DNA of 64,000 bases from Planctomycetota bacterium (GTDB lineage: Bacteria > Planctomycetota > Phycisphaerae > Phycisphaerales > UBA1924), in contig JAFEBO010000008.1 of NCBI GenBank assembly GCA_018242625.1, positions 310,001 through 374,000 on the forward strand. Reading direction: 5' to 3'. This document shows, piece by piece, positions 28,001 to 35,277 of the stretch (the stretch's first letter is position 1; the number at the start of each line of letters is the position of its first letter). Under the pieces are notes generated by a model. That model saw only the letters and a list, made by a program, of their open reading frames with translations, ran no database searches and was not told the origin of the DNA. The position numbers were made by a program, and so were the translations under genes.

Positions 28001-28977
28001 ACGGGTCTGCGTACAAGATCACGCGGATCTATACCGGCGGTCCATGGGACACGGACGCTCGCGGGCCGCTCAGCCAGCCCGGCGTGGATATCAAGGAGGG
28101 TGAGTACATCCTCGCGGTGAACGGCGTTCCGATCGATATCACGAAGGACGTGTGGGCTTCGTTCCAGGGCATGGCTGAACGGCCGACCATCCTGACGGTC
28201 GGAAAGTCGGCCGCGCCCGGCACCGACACCCGCGATGTCCTTGTCAAGCCGATCGCGAGTGATCAGGGTCTGCGCTACCGCGCCTGGATCGAGAAGAACC
28301 GGGCGTACGTCGCCGACAAGTCCAAGGGCCGCATCGGCTACATCTATGTCCCGAATACCGGCCAGGACGGGCAGAGCGATCTCTTCCGCCAGTTCGCCGG
28401 GCAGCGGGGCATGGACGCTCTGATCATCGACGAGCGGTGGAACGGAGGCGGCCAGATCCCGACGCGGTTCATCGAGCTGCTCAACCGCAGCAATATCAAC
28501 TACTGGGCGCGTCGCCACGGCCGCGACTGGCCGTGGCCGCCGGATGCCAGCTTCGGCCCCAAGGTCATGCTCGCCAACGGCCTGGCGGGTTCGGGCGGCG
28601 ATGCCTTCCCGGGCTATTTCAAGCGCATGGGACTTGGAAAGGTCATCGGACGGCGCACGTGGGGCGGCCTGGTCGGCATCGAGGGCTTCCGCCCGCTGAT
28701 GGACGGCGGCGGAGTCACCGTGCCTTCGTTCGGTTACTACGAGCGTGATTCGGCCAACCCGGCCAACGGGCGCTGGTCAATCGAAGGGCACGGCACCGAT
28801 CCGGACATTGAGGTCATCGACGATCCGTCGAAGATGGTCAACGGTCAGGGAGATCCGCAGCTTGAAGTTGCGATCAACGAACTGCTGAAGGAACTGGAGA
28901 CCAAGGCCTACGTGACGCCCAAGCGTCCGCCCAGCCCGCAGCGGGCCGGGATGGGAATTCCGCCCAACGAGCGCTGA
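25009..28977 (+). CDS. Tricorn protease homologue with inserted beta-domain
   Basis: A 1322-residue exported S41 protease. It has a signal peptide (LALLAVLAGLPLSAHA) and two beta-propeller regions with repeated SPDG/FSPDGSQIAF blades (about 30-600). The PDZ and S41 C-terminal half has ELNIGHAYVG (catalytic His near 968), GLAGSGGD (catalytic Ser near 1195), GRRTWGG and WSIEGHGTDPDIEV. Tricorn degrades peptides released by larger proteases. Two Lys/Glu/Asp tracts, at about 400-448 and 610-657, frame the second propeller. A separate beta-rich domain at about 660-760 (VTGTWSGTAKGPDG, GKVSGGKFEGTWSMG) is unusual for tricorn. TTG start chosen for AAAGGAG nine bases upstream and the signal peptide. 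A strong terminator follows. Confidence 0.92.
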   Translation: MKLLANRDVSVLALLAVLAGLPLSAHADVTPSGVMMRYPAISKDKIAFVYANDIWLVPREGGVALPLSTPAGTEVFPKFSPDGSQIAFSANYDGVQSLYTLPVSGGASNRVTYFGSMPMPVGWTNQNELVFYAGNIEGMGRQSKLYHVSPNGGMPTLYPMPYGTFASVSPDGSQIAYIPHTTDFRTWKRYRGGMATDIWLFNLKDNSAKQITDWEGTDTFPMFNPAGKGDVVYYTSDQGPEHRLNVWSYDVASGKRTQLTNFTEDDVRFPSIGPGPSGKGEIIFQLGAGLTVLDLATSKTREVSVTIPGDRQTPRTRTFDAAKNLGSASISPSGKRVAVIGRGDIWTAPAKDGALRNLTRTDNINEREAAWSPDGRWLAYLSDESGEYEIWLRPSDAKPPEKKDDKKEDKKASDAKADDKKAEEKPAEAKPADAKAEEKKAEDEKKSKPRKLTSLGEGQRMNLQWSPDSKYITFSENTGKLYLLEVEPERLVVIDTDPWAGGSPTVSFSSDSQWIAYDRADDQNNNSCIWLYNTKSGQKTRVTSPMFSSSDPAFDRKGDFLYFNSNRSINNPYYSDLDTTFIYADTQSLHMIPLRQDVKSPYLPTGDEETYKEEAKKEEPKKEEGKKDEGKKEEGKKEDGKKDEAKKDEAKKDAAADADDGVTGTWSGTAKGPDGSPVPAAGIPISITLKLAADGSVTGSLTGPMGNVAITGGRYDKASGEMTLNIATDSGAGTLKGKVSGGKFEGTWSMGELGGDFAVNRAAAAGGNGAKDAKADAKNGDKSAEKTKEVKIDLADLESRAIRLPLNPGRFGSLGVSSDDKLIFVRSTFTTAGQIPGDIKIFDPKDEKKEEKLVTASASSYELTPDGKRMLVRRGSSLNVMDAAAGGGNSTSVPTAGMNVSVRPREEWKQILRDVYRYERDYFYDAGLHGVDWKKVHDHYAKMVDEAVSREDMNYIIGEMISELNIGHAYVGPVSSENPATSNVGLLGCDFTLDKTDNGSAYKITRIYTGGPWDTDARGPLSQPGVDIKEGEYILAVNGVPIDITKDVWASFQGMAERPTILTVGKSAAPGTDTRDVLVKPIASDQGLRYRAWIEKNRAYVADKSKGRIGYIYVPNTGQDGQSDLFRQFAGQRGMDALIIDERWNGGGQIPTRFIELLNRSNINYWARRHGRDWPWPPDASFGPKVMLANGLAGSGGDAFPGYFKRMGLGKVIGRRTWGGLVGIEGFRPLMDGGGVTVPSFGYYERDSANPANGRWSIEGHGTDPDIEVIDDPSKMVNGQGDPQLEVAINELLKELETKAYVTPKRPPSPQRAGMGIPPNER

Positions 28978-29007
28978 TCGACCGTCTTTCATTTTCAGCA
29001 ACTCGAT

Positions 29008-29038
29008 GCCCCGGCCGCACACGGCCGGGGCTTTCTTT
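29008..29038 (+). terminator. Terminator of the tricorn homologue
   Basis: Perfect ten-base stem GCCCCGGCCG (29008-29017) / CGGCCGGGGC (29022-29031), four-base loop, then TTTCTTTT. Nearly the same stem as the terminator at 24796. Confidence 0.9.
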
Positions 29039-29056
29039 TGCTGCGCGATCGCCGCG

Positions 29057-29062
29057 TACACT
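29057..29062 (+). promoter_or_regulatory. -10 element of tRNA-Thr
   Basis: CGTACACT with TACACT at 29057-29062, ending nine bases before the mature tRNA. The -35 region would fall in the preceding terminator and shows no clear box. Confidence 0.4.
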
Positions 29063-29071
29063 TGCCACGAC

Positions 29072-29144
29072 GCCGCTGTAGCTCAGCTGGTAGAGCAGCG
29101 CTTTTGTAAAGCGCGGGTCGCAGGTTCAAGTCCTGTCAGCGGCT
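29072..29144 (+). tRNA. tRNA-Thr (TGT)
   Basis: Cloverleaf: acceptor GCCGCTG/CAGCGGC, D arm GCTC/GAGC, anticodon stem GCGCT/AGCGC with loop TTTGTAA (anticodon TGT), T arm GCAGG-TTCAAGT-CCTGT, discriminator T. CCA not encoded. Confidence 0.96.
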
Positions 29145-29241
29145 TTTCCCGGTTTCTGACGCCTCCCGTGGCCGACCCCCGACCTGGTTCTCGCGGCATT
29201 TTCCGGCGGGTTGGGCCTGGCGCGAAAGAAGGCTCGGCCGT

Positions 29242-29270
29242 TTGCCGATCGACCTCTCCCGTCCTAACCT
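29242..29270 (+). promoter_or_regulatory. Putative promoter of tRNA-Tyr
   Basis: TTGCCG (29242-29247), 17-base spacer, TAACCT (29265-29270), 13 bases before the mature tRNA-Tyr. Suggests that tRNA-Tyr can be transcribed apart from tRNA-Thr. Confidence 0.45.
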
Positions 29271-29283
29271 TCACCCCTTCCCC

Positions 29284-29366
29284 GGGCGAATGCCGGAGTG
29301 GCCAAACGGGGCAGACTGTAAATCTGTTGGCGAAAGCCTACGGGGGTTCGAATCCCTCTTCGCCCA
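29284..29366 (+). tRNA. tRNA-Tyr (GTA)
   Basis: Class II tRNA with a long variable arm (TTGGCGAAAGCCTAC). Acceptor GGGCGAA/TTCGCCC, anticodon loop CTGTAAA (anticodon GTA), T arm with GTTCGAATC, discriminator A. CCA not encoded. Confidence 0.96.
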
Positions 29367-29372
29367 TTGCAG

Positions 29373-29407
29373 ACGCCCGCGAGCAATCGCGGGCGTTCGC
29401 GTTTTGG
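29373..29407 (+). terminator. Terminator of tRNA-Tyr
   Basis: Perfect ten-base stem ACGCCCGCGA (29373-29382) / TCGCGGGCGT (29387-29396), loop GCAA, then TCGCGTTTT. Confidence 0.7.
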
Positions 29408-29519
29408 GCCGATCGTCGACCTGCCGCCGATGAGTATGGAAGGGGAAGCGAACTCCTACAGTGACCTGCATCGGAGCGCCCAGTTCTCGCGAGTGAACCG
29501 GCATCCGCCGGGAGAGTCC

Positions 29520-30533
29520 ATGACCGTTCTTTCATCGAGTGCCAGCGCGTCGGCCGTGATCGATCCACCTGCCGGCGCGGCCAGTGCAGAAATCGAAGCA
29601 GCGCCCGAGCACGAGCACGGACCGTTCGGAGGCTGTCCGGCGCGTATCCGCATCATCACGCTGATTACGGTGGTCTTCCCGTTCATCGCCCTCGGGCTGG
29701 TGATCGCCGCCATGTGGCGTGTGCCGTTTTCCGGGACGTACATCGCCATCATGATGGGCATGTACATCTCGACCGGGATCGGCATCGGAACGGGCTTCCA
29801 CCGTCTGTTCACGCACAAGTCGTTCACGGCGGGGCCCGTCGTCCGCTTTTTCTGGGCCGCGCTCGGGTCGATGGCTATCGAGGGCGCGCTGACGACCTGG
29901 GTCGCCGAGCACCGCAAGCACCATCGCCACTCCGACGCTCCCGGCGATCCCCACTCGCCCCACGCGCATCATCCGGATCACGACGAGGGCGTGATGGGTG
30001 TGCTGTACAGCTTCTGGTACGCGCACGTCGGCTGGCTCTTTCACAATTCGCCGACCAAGCTCGAGCGATACGTCCCCGACCTGCTCGCCGACCCGGTCAC
30101 CAACTTTGTGAGCCGCACCTATTGGTGGTGGGTTGCTCTGGGTCTCGTGATTCCGACCGTTCTGGGCGGCGTGATCACCGGGACTTGGACCGGGGCGCTC
30201 CTGGGATTCCTCTGGGGCGGGCCGGTCCGGACGCTCGTTGTGCACCACATCACATGGTGCATCAATTCCGTCTGCCATCTCTGGGGCACACGACCCTTCC
30301 GCACCTCGGATCACAGCCGCGATAACCCGATTTTCGGGATTCTCGCGTTCGGTGAAGGCTGGCACAACGCGCACCACGCGTTTCCCACCTCCGCTCGCCA
30401 CGGGCTGGCATGGTGGAAGCTCGACATCAATTACATCGTGATCCGCGCGATGGCGCTCATGGGCATCATCCAGAACGTGCGCCTCCCCTCCCAGGAAAGC
30501 CTCGAGGCCAAGCGTCGAAGCGCGGGCGTCTGA
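29520..30533 (+). CDS. Acyl-CoA/acyl-lipid delta-9-type fatty acid desaturase
   Basis: A 337-residue membrane di-iron enzyme that inserts a cis double bond into acyl chains and so tunes membrane fluidity. All three His boxes are present: HRLFTH, HRKHHRHSD and HNAHHAFP. They are separated by membrane helices (ITLITVVFPFIALGLVIAAM; WWWVALGLVIPTVLGGVI). A His/Pro/Asp-rich insertion (DPHSPHAHHPDHDEG) follows the second box; a similar loop occurs in this family. The ATG at 29520 with GGAGAG before it is preferred over earlier in-frame starts that run into the tRNA-Tyr region. Confidence 0.92.
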   Translation: MTVLSSSASASAVIDPPAGAASAEIEAAPEHEHGPFGGCPARIRIITLITVVFPFIALGLVIAAMWRVPFSGTYIAIMMGMYISTGIGIGTGFHRLFTHKSFTAGPVVRFFWAALGSMAIEGALTTWVAEHRKHHRHSDAPGDPHSPHAHHPDHDEGVMGVLYSFWYAHVGWLFHNSPTKLERYVPDLLADPVTNFVSRTYWWWVALGLVIPTVLGGVITGTWTGALLGFLWGGPVRTLVVHHITWCINSVCHLWGTRPFRTSDHSRDNPIFGILAFGEGWHNAHHAFPTSARHGLAWWKLDINYIVIRAMALMGIIQNVRLPSQESLEAKRRSAGV

Positions 30534-30558
30534 AAAGTCCGGCGGCGGCGGTCCGACC

Positions 30559-30587
30559 GTGGTAGCCTTGCGCTGCAAGGCAACCAC
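30559..30587 (+). repeat. Inverted repeat before the esterase-like gene
   Basis: GTGGTAGCCTTGC (30559-30571) and GCAAGGCAACCAC (30575-30587) pair along 13 positions with one A-A mismatch and a three-base loop. It lies directly before the GGAG ribosome-binding site of the gene at 30601, so it could be an operator or an RNA hairpin that controls translation. No T-run follows, which speaks against a terminator. Confidence 0.6.
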
Positions 30588-30600
30588 CCGGAGATTTACC

Positions 30601-32310
30601 GTGCCGCGAATTTCCTTTGTTTTTCTGGCCTGCCTCTGTACGTTTGCGTCCGCGGCACCAACCTTCGAGGTGCGTGTGGGTGATCAGTTCGGCACCCATC
30701 CCCTCGACGGGCGGCTGCTCCTGATGCTTTCTACGTCCGGCGACCAAGAGCCGAGGTTTCAGATTTCGGAAGGAGTGAAGTCTCAGCAGGTCTTCGGAGT
30801 TGACGCCGAGGGCATTGACTCGGGCAGGCCGGTGGTGATTCAGGGCGACGTGCTGGGCTATCCGCTCGAGAGCCTGTCGGCGGTTCCGGCCGGCGATTAC
30901 TTCGTGCAGGCGCTGCTGCACAAATACGAGACTTTCAAACGCTCGGACGGTCACACGGTCAAACTTCCGATGGATCGGGGCGAGGGCCAGCATTGGAATC
31001 GCGCGCCGGGCAATCTCTACAGCACGCCGGTCAAAGTTCATGTTGATCCTGCTTCGAACACGCCGATCCGGATCACGCTGGACAAAGAGATCCCGCCGAT
31101 CGCAAAGCCCAAAGACACCAGCTACGTCAAGCACATTCAGATCCAGAGCAAACTGCTTTCGGATTTCTGGGGCAGGCCGATGGAGCTCGGCGCGGTTGTT
31201 CTGCTTCCCAAGGGCTTCGACGAGCACCCGGAGGCCCGCTATCCGCTGGTGATCAACCACGGACACTTCGAGGCCACGTTCGGCGAGTTTCGCGAGGAGC
31301 CGCCGGATCCAAACTTGAAGCCCGAATACAGCGAGCGCTTCAAAATGGAGGGGTACAACCGCATCCAGCAGCAGCTCGCCCACCAGTTCTTTCTCGACTG
31401 GACCGGGCCCGATTTCCCCCGCTTTGTGATCGTCAAGATCCAGCACGCCAACCCGTTCTATGACGACTCCTACGCCGTCAACTCGGCCAACCTCGGCCCG
31501 TACGGGGATGCGATCATGACCGAACTCCTGCCCGAGATCGAGAAGCGGTTCCGCTGCATCGGTCAGGGATGGGCCCGATTCACGTACGGCGGCAGCACGG
31601 GCGGATGGGAAGCACTCGCCGTTCAGATGTTCTATCCGGACGATTTCAACGGTTGCTTCGCCGCCTGCCCCGATCCGATCGACTTCCGGGCTTACGGAAC
31701 GGTCAATATCTACAAGGATCAGAACGCTTATTTCGCGCAAGGTCCCTGGGCCCGCGTGCCGCGCCCGGCGACACGCGATGGGAACGGCGTTGCAACGTGC
31801 TCGCTCGAAGAGACCAACCGGCGCGAGCTTGTGCTTGGAACCCGCGGGCGCTCCGGCGATCAGTGGGATATCTGGGAGGCGGTCTACAGCCCGGTGGGAC
31901 CCGACGGTTATCCGGCCCGCATCTGGGACAAACGCACGGGAGTGATCGATCCCAGGGTTGCGGCATACTGGAAGGAAAACTACGACCTTCGGGCGATTCT
32001 TGAGCGCGACTGGCAGGTGCTCGCTCCGAAGCTGCGGGGCAAGATCCACATCTACGCGGGCACGATGGACAACTACTTTCTCAACAACGCGGTCGTTCTG
32101 ATGGAGGAGTTTCTGAAGAAGACCAACCCGCCGTACGAGGGGCTCGTGGATTACGGCTGCAACGCCGAACACTGCTGGAACGGTGATCCCGCCAACCCCA
32201 ACGCGATAAGCCGGCTGCGGTATCACCAGCTTTACGTTGACACGATGGTCAAGCGGATGCAGGAGACCGCGCCCAAGGGTGCGGATCTCACGAGCTGGCG
32301 ATATCGGTGA
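30601..32310 (+). CDS. Secreted esterase-fold (alpha/beta hydrolase) protein
   Basis: A 569-residue exported protein. A signal peptide (ISFVFLACLCTFASA) is followed by a beta-rich N-terminal domain to about residue 190. A putative esterase domain then begins at YPLVINHGH. The nucleophile elbow is YGGSTGGW with Ser near 332, GTMDNYFLNNA may supply the acid, and NAEHCWNG holds the likely catalytic His near 524. The segment order matches the esterase D-like family (PF00756), with a long insertion between Ser and Asp. Substrate unknown. GTG start seven bases after a GGAG and an inverted repeat. Confidence 0.72.
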   Translation: MPRISFVFLACLCTFASAAPTFEVRVGDQFGTHPLDGRLLLMLSTSGDQEPRFQISEGVKSQQVFGVDAEGIDSGRPVVIQGDVLGYPLESLSAVPAGDYFVQALLHKYETFKRSDGHTVKLPMDRGEGQHWNRAPGNLYSTPVKVHVDPASNTPIRITLDKEIPPIAKPKDTSYVKHIQIQSKLLSDFWGRPMELGAVVLLPKGFDEHPEARYPLVINHGHFEATFGEFREEPPDPNLKPEYSERFKMEGYNRIQQQLAHQFFLDWTGPDFPRFVIVKIQHANPFYDDSYAVNSANLGPYGDAIMTELLPEIEKRFRCIGQGWARFTYGGSTGGWEALAVQMFYPDDFNGCFAACPDPIDFRAYGTVNIYKDQNAYFAQGPWARVPRPATRDGNGVATCSLEETNRRELVLGTRGRSGDQWDIWEAVYSPVGPDGYPARIWDKRTGVIDPRVAAYWKENYDLRAILERDWQVLAPKLRGKIHIYAGTMDNYFLNNAVVLMEEFLKKTNPPYEGLVDYGCNAEHCWNGDPANPNAISRLRYHQLYVDTMVKRMQETAPKGADLTSWRYR

Positions 32311-32353
32311 AAGACCCCGCGCTTCGCCTGCCCGCGACGCGAACAATTGGGCC

Positions 32354-32791
32354 TTGCCCACGGACCAATCACAACCCGGAGTCGAGATCGCCCCCGGCGT
32401 GCGCATCGACGCGGCTGCCGTCGAGTTGTCGTTCACATCCAGTTCCGGGCCCGGCGGACAGAACGTCAATAAGCGTGCGACACGCTGCCAGCTTCGGATC
32501 GCGCTTCAGAACCTCCCCATTCATCCCGAGGCGGTGGGGCGATTGCGCCATATGGCGTCGCACCTCGTGACCGACGCCGGTGATCTGCTGATCGAAAGCG
32601 ATCGGGAGCGTTCGCAGGAACGCAACAAGGACGAGTGCTTCCGCAAGCTGCGCGAACTGCTCATACTCGCGATGAAGCGGCCGAAGGTGCGGCGCGCGAC
32701 CAAGCCCAGTCGGGGATCCAAAGAACGCCGCATCGAGGGCAAGAAACGCCGGGGCGAGATCAAGAAAAACCGCCGTGCCGACTTTGACTGA
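32354..32791 (+). CDS. arfB: Class I release-factor-like peptidyl-tRNA hydrolase (ArfB type)
   Basis: A 145-residue protein with the GGQ domain (SFTSSSGPGGQNVNKRATRCQL) that hydrolyses peptidyl-tRNA, and a basic C-terminal tail (RPKVRRATKPSRGSKERRIEGKKRRGEIKKNRR) that enters the empty mRNA channel of stalled ribosomes. No codon-recognition domain, as expected for ArfB/ICT1. The start is the TTG at 32354; no ATG lies close to the domain start. It is convergent with the response-regulator gene. Confidence 0.9.
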   Translation: MPTDQSQPGVEIAPGVRIDAAAVELSFTSSSGPGGQNVNKRATRCQLRIALQNLPIHPEAVGRLRHMASHLVTDAGDLLIESDRERSQERNKDECFRKLRELLILAMKRPKVRRATKPSRGSKERRIEGKKRRGEIKKNRRADFD

Positions 32792-32811
32792 TCGAGACGG
32801 CTCATGCCGTT

Positions 32812-34272
32812 TCAGGCCGCCCGTTCATCTTCCGGCTGCAGTCCCAGCACTTTGAGCCGCTTGTACAGCGTTGTCCGGTTGACGCCGAGCTGTTCTGCGG
32901 TCTTCTGCCTGTTCCAGTTGTTCGCTTTGAGAGCCCGGAGCAGGATCTGGCGTTCGGGCTCCTTGAGCGCCTCTTCGAGCGTCATGGGCACCCACTCCTC
33001 GTCCTGTTTCGAGAGAGCGAGGGGCTTGCTCGGCTCCTGCCCGCTGACGTGCGGCGGCAGGTCTTCCGCCCCGATCGTCGCCCGCCGGCAGAGCACCGCG
33101 GCCCGCTCGACAACGTTCCCGAGCTCGCGCACGTTGCCGGGGAAGGAGTATCTCTGGAGCAGTTCGAGCGCTTCGGGCGAAAAGCCCACGATCTGCTTGC
33201 CCAGTTCCGCCGCCTGCTTCCTGAGAAAGTGCTCCGCCAACTGAGGGATATCGCTGACGCGGTCCCGGAGCGGGGGCAGTTCGATCTTGACGACGTTGAT
33301 GCGGTAGTAGAGGTCCTGCCGGAATCGGCCGTCGGCCACGAGCTGTTCGAGAGGCTGGTTGCTGGCCAGGATGACGCGGGCATCGACTTCCACCGTCTTG
33401 GTGGAACCCACGGGCTCAAATTTCCTTTCCTGCAGCACGCGGAGCAGTTTCAATTGCATGCCCGGGCTGGCGCTATTGATCTCGTCCAGAAAGAGTGTTC
33501 CCCCGTCCGCCGCCTGAAAGCGGCCGATCTTGTCCGCGTGCGCACCGGTGAAAGCGCCCTTTACGTGGCCGAAGAGCTCGCTTTCGAGTAGGGTTTCCGG
33601 GATGCTGCCGCAGGAGAGCTCCACGAACGGCCGCGCCGAACGTGGGCTGGCCTTGTGGATGGCGTGGGCGATGAGGCTTTTGCCCGTGCCCGATTCGCCG
33701 GTCATGAGGACTGTGGTCCGGCTGGGTGCGACCGCCTCGATCAGTTCGTAGATCTTCCGCATCCGGTGGTCGGCGCCGACGATGGTCTCGAGCCCGTGAC
33801 GCCGGTCGAGCTGCTTGCGGAGCGTGCGGTTCTCCTGCAGCAGCGCGCGCTGGCGTAACGCCCGCTGCAGGCTGATCCGCAGCTCCGAATCCACAACAGG
33901 CTTGATGAGATAGTCGCTCGCGCCGATCCGGAGCGCTTCGACGGCGGACTCGATTGTTCCGTAGCCCGTCAGCATGATGCAGACGACGCTGAGGCGCTTC
34001 CTCGAGATTTCGCGCAGCAGATCCATGCCCCCCATGCCCGGGAGCGAGACATCAAGAAGAGCCAGCGAAAAAGGCGAGGAATCCTCCTCCTGCTCTGCTT
34101 TCTCGAGCGTCGCGAGAGCCTCGGGAGCCGAGAGGCAGGTGGCCGGTGCGAAGCCGTCACGTGACAGAAAGTCGGCGAGCGATTCCGCCACGATCGGGTC
34201 ATCGTCCACGACCAGGATGCGGGGCAGATCCGCCTTGCCGTCGCCGGCTTGATTGGATTGGTTCTTCGTCAT
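32812..34272 (-). CDS. NtrC-family sigma54-dependent response regulator
   Basis: A 486-residue activator with three parts. The receiver domain (ILVVDDDPIVAESL, phospho-acceptor Asp in ALLDVSLPG, Lys in LIKPV) spans about 1-135. The AAA+ domain has Walker A GESGTGKS, the GAFTGA loop that contacts sigma54, Walker B GGTLFLDEI, and the R-finger region FRQDLYYRINV. The C-terminal Fis-type helix-turn-helix reads NWNRQKTAEQLGVNRTTLYKRLK. GGAG seven bases before the ATG. The histidine kinase immediately upstream on the same strand is its likely partner. The output genes are not evident here. Confidence 0.95.
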   Translation of the reverse strand: MTKNQSNQAGDGKADLPRILVVDDDPIVAESLADFLSRDGFAPATCLSAPEALATLEKAEQEEDSSPFSLALLDVSLPGMGGMDLLREISRKRLSVVCIMLTGYGTIESAVEALRIGASDYLIKPVVDSELRISLQRALRQRALLQENRTLRKQLDRRHGLETIVGADHRMRKIYELIEAVAPSRTTVLMTGESGTGKSLIAHAIHKASPRSARPFVELSCGSIPETLLESELFGHVKGAFTGAHADKIGRFQAADGGTLFLDEINSASPGMQLKLLRVLQERKFEPVGSTKTVEVDARVILASNQPLEQLVADGRFRQDLYYRINVVKIELPPLRDRVSDIPQLAEHFLRKQAAELGKQIVGFSPEALELLQRYSFPGNVRELGNVVERAAVLCRRATIGAEDLPPHVSGQEPSKPLALSKQDEEWVPMTLEEALKEPERQILLRALKANNWNRQKTAEQLGVNRTTLYKRLKVLGLQPEDERAA

Positions 34273-34329
34273 GGCGTGTCTCCGCGCCGGCTTCCCGGAC
34301 CGTTGCAATGCCGACTCTGGATCCTGGAT

Positions 34330-35193
34330 TCAAGCCCTCTTGCGTTCGGGGCTCTGGAATTCCAGCGGAAAGCGGAGCGTGAGCATCGCGCCCGGCCGCC
34401 TGTGGTCCGCGCGATCTTCACGCGGAGAAAGTTCCGCGTGCCCGCCCATGCTCTCGACCACGCTGCGGGTGAGCGCCAGGCCGATGCCGCGTCCCTCCGC
34501 CTTCGTGGAATACCCCGGGGCAAACAGCTTCGAAGAGGGAACTCCCTTCGGAATTCCCGCACCATCATCCGAGATTTCGATACACGCCCAGCCCGGGCCG
34601 CTCTTGCGCCCGGATTCACGGTGGCAATCAACAAGGATCGTTCCGGTGCCGCCCGCGCTCTCGATCGATTCGAGCGCGTTCTTGATGGCATTGAGCACCG
34701 CGGGATAGATCGATCCCGCGGGCGTGCTTCCGATGGCCGGGTCCACCCGCACCACGATGACCGCGTTGTGGTTCGACGCGGCCAGGCGCATGACGTCCGC
34801 CGCGTGCGCTACGGCCTCTGCGATGGTGACCGCGGGGCGGGAGCCATCCAGAACCGAGCCGATCGGGATGGCACGTCCCTGCATCGCCGCGTGCACCATG
34901 CCCGCCATCCGCTCCAGGGCCGTGCACGCCGTCTCGAGCTGCTTGCGGACGTTGTCAATCTCCGCGACGCCGATCTGGCTCATCGTGCCCTTGAGGGTCC
35001 TCGCGGCGAGACTGACGCAGCGCAGCGACCCGTCCAGCAGGTTGTCCAGTTCGTGCACGAGCGCCGAAAGGCGATCGACCTGGGAAGGGGCGCTGTCGGG
35101 GCGGCGGACGCTCCGCGGCAGGTCGTTCCCCGAAGGGTCGGGCTGTTCATGAAAAGGAGGGATTTTTCCCGGCGTGTTCATGAAACGCAACAT
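34330..35193 (-). CDS. Soluble two-component sensor histidine kinase
   Basis: A 287-residue kinase without membrane segments or a known sensor domain. A dimerisation helix with the phospho-acceptor His in ALVHELDNLL is followed by a variable helical segment. The HATPase domain has AVLNAIKNALESIE (N box), EISDDGAGIP (G1), FAPGYSTKAEGRGIGLALTRSVVESMGG (F/G2) and a final beta hairpin. The input must come from a protein partner or a cytosolic signal. It precedes the NtrC-type regulator by 57 bases, forming an operon. An alternative start is the ATG at 35181. Confidence 0.85.
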   Translation of the reverse strand: MLRFMNTPGKIPPFHEQPDPSGNDLPRSVRRPDSAPSQVDRLSALVHELDNLLDGSLRCVSLAARTLKGTMSQIGVAEIDNVRKQLETACTALERMAGMVHAAMQGRAIPIGSVLDGSRPAVTIAEAVAHAADVMRLAASNHNAVIVVRVDPAIGSTPAGSIYPAVLNAIKNALESIESAGGTGTILVDCHRESGRKSGPGWACIEISDDGAGIPKGVPSSKLFAPGYSTKAEGRGIGLALTRSVVESMGGHAELSPREDRADHRRPGAMLTLRFPLEFQSPERKRA

Positions 35194-35277
35194 CGTCCGG
35201 GGTGCGGGGGCACTCCAGAGCCTGTTGCGTTTTTGCGACAGTTTCCAAAACGCCCTTCACAGAGCGTGGCGTGGCGC

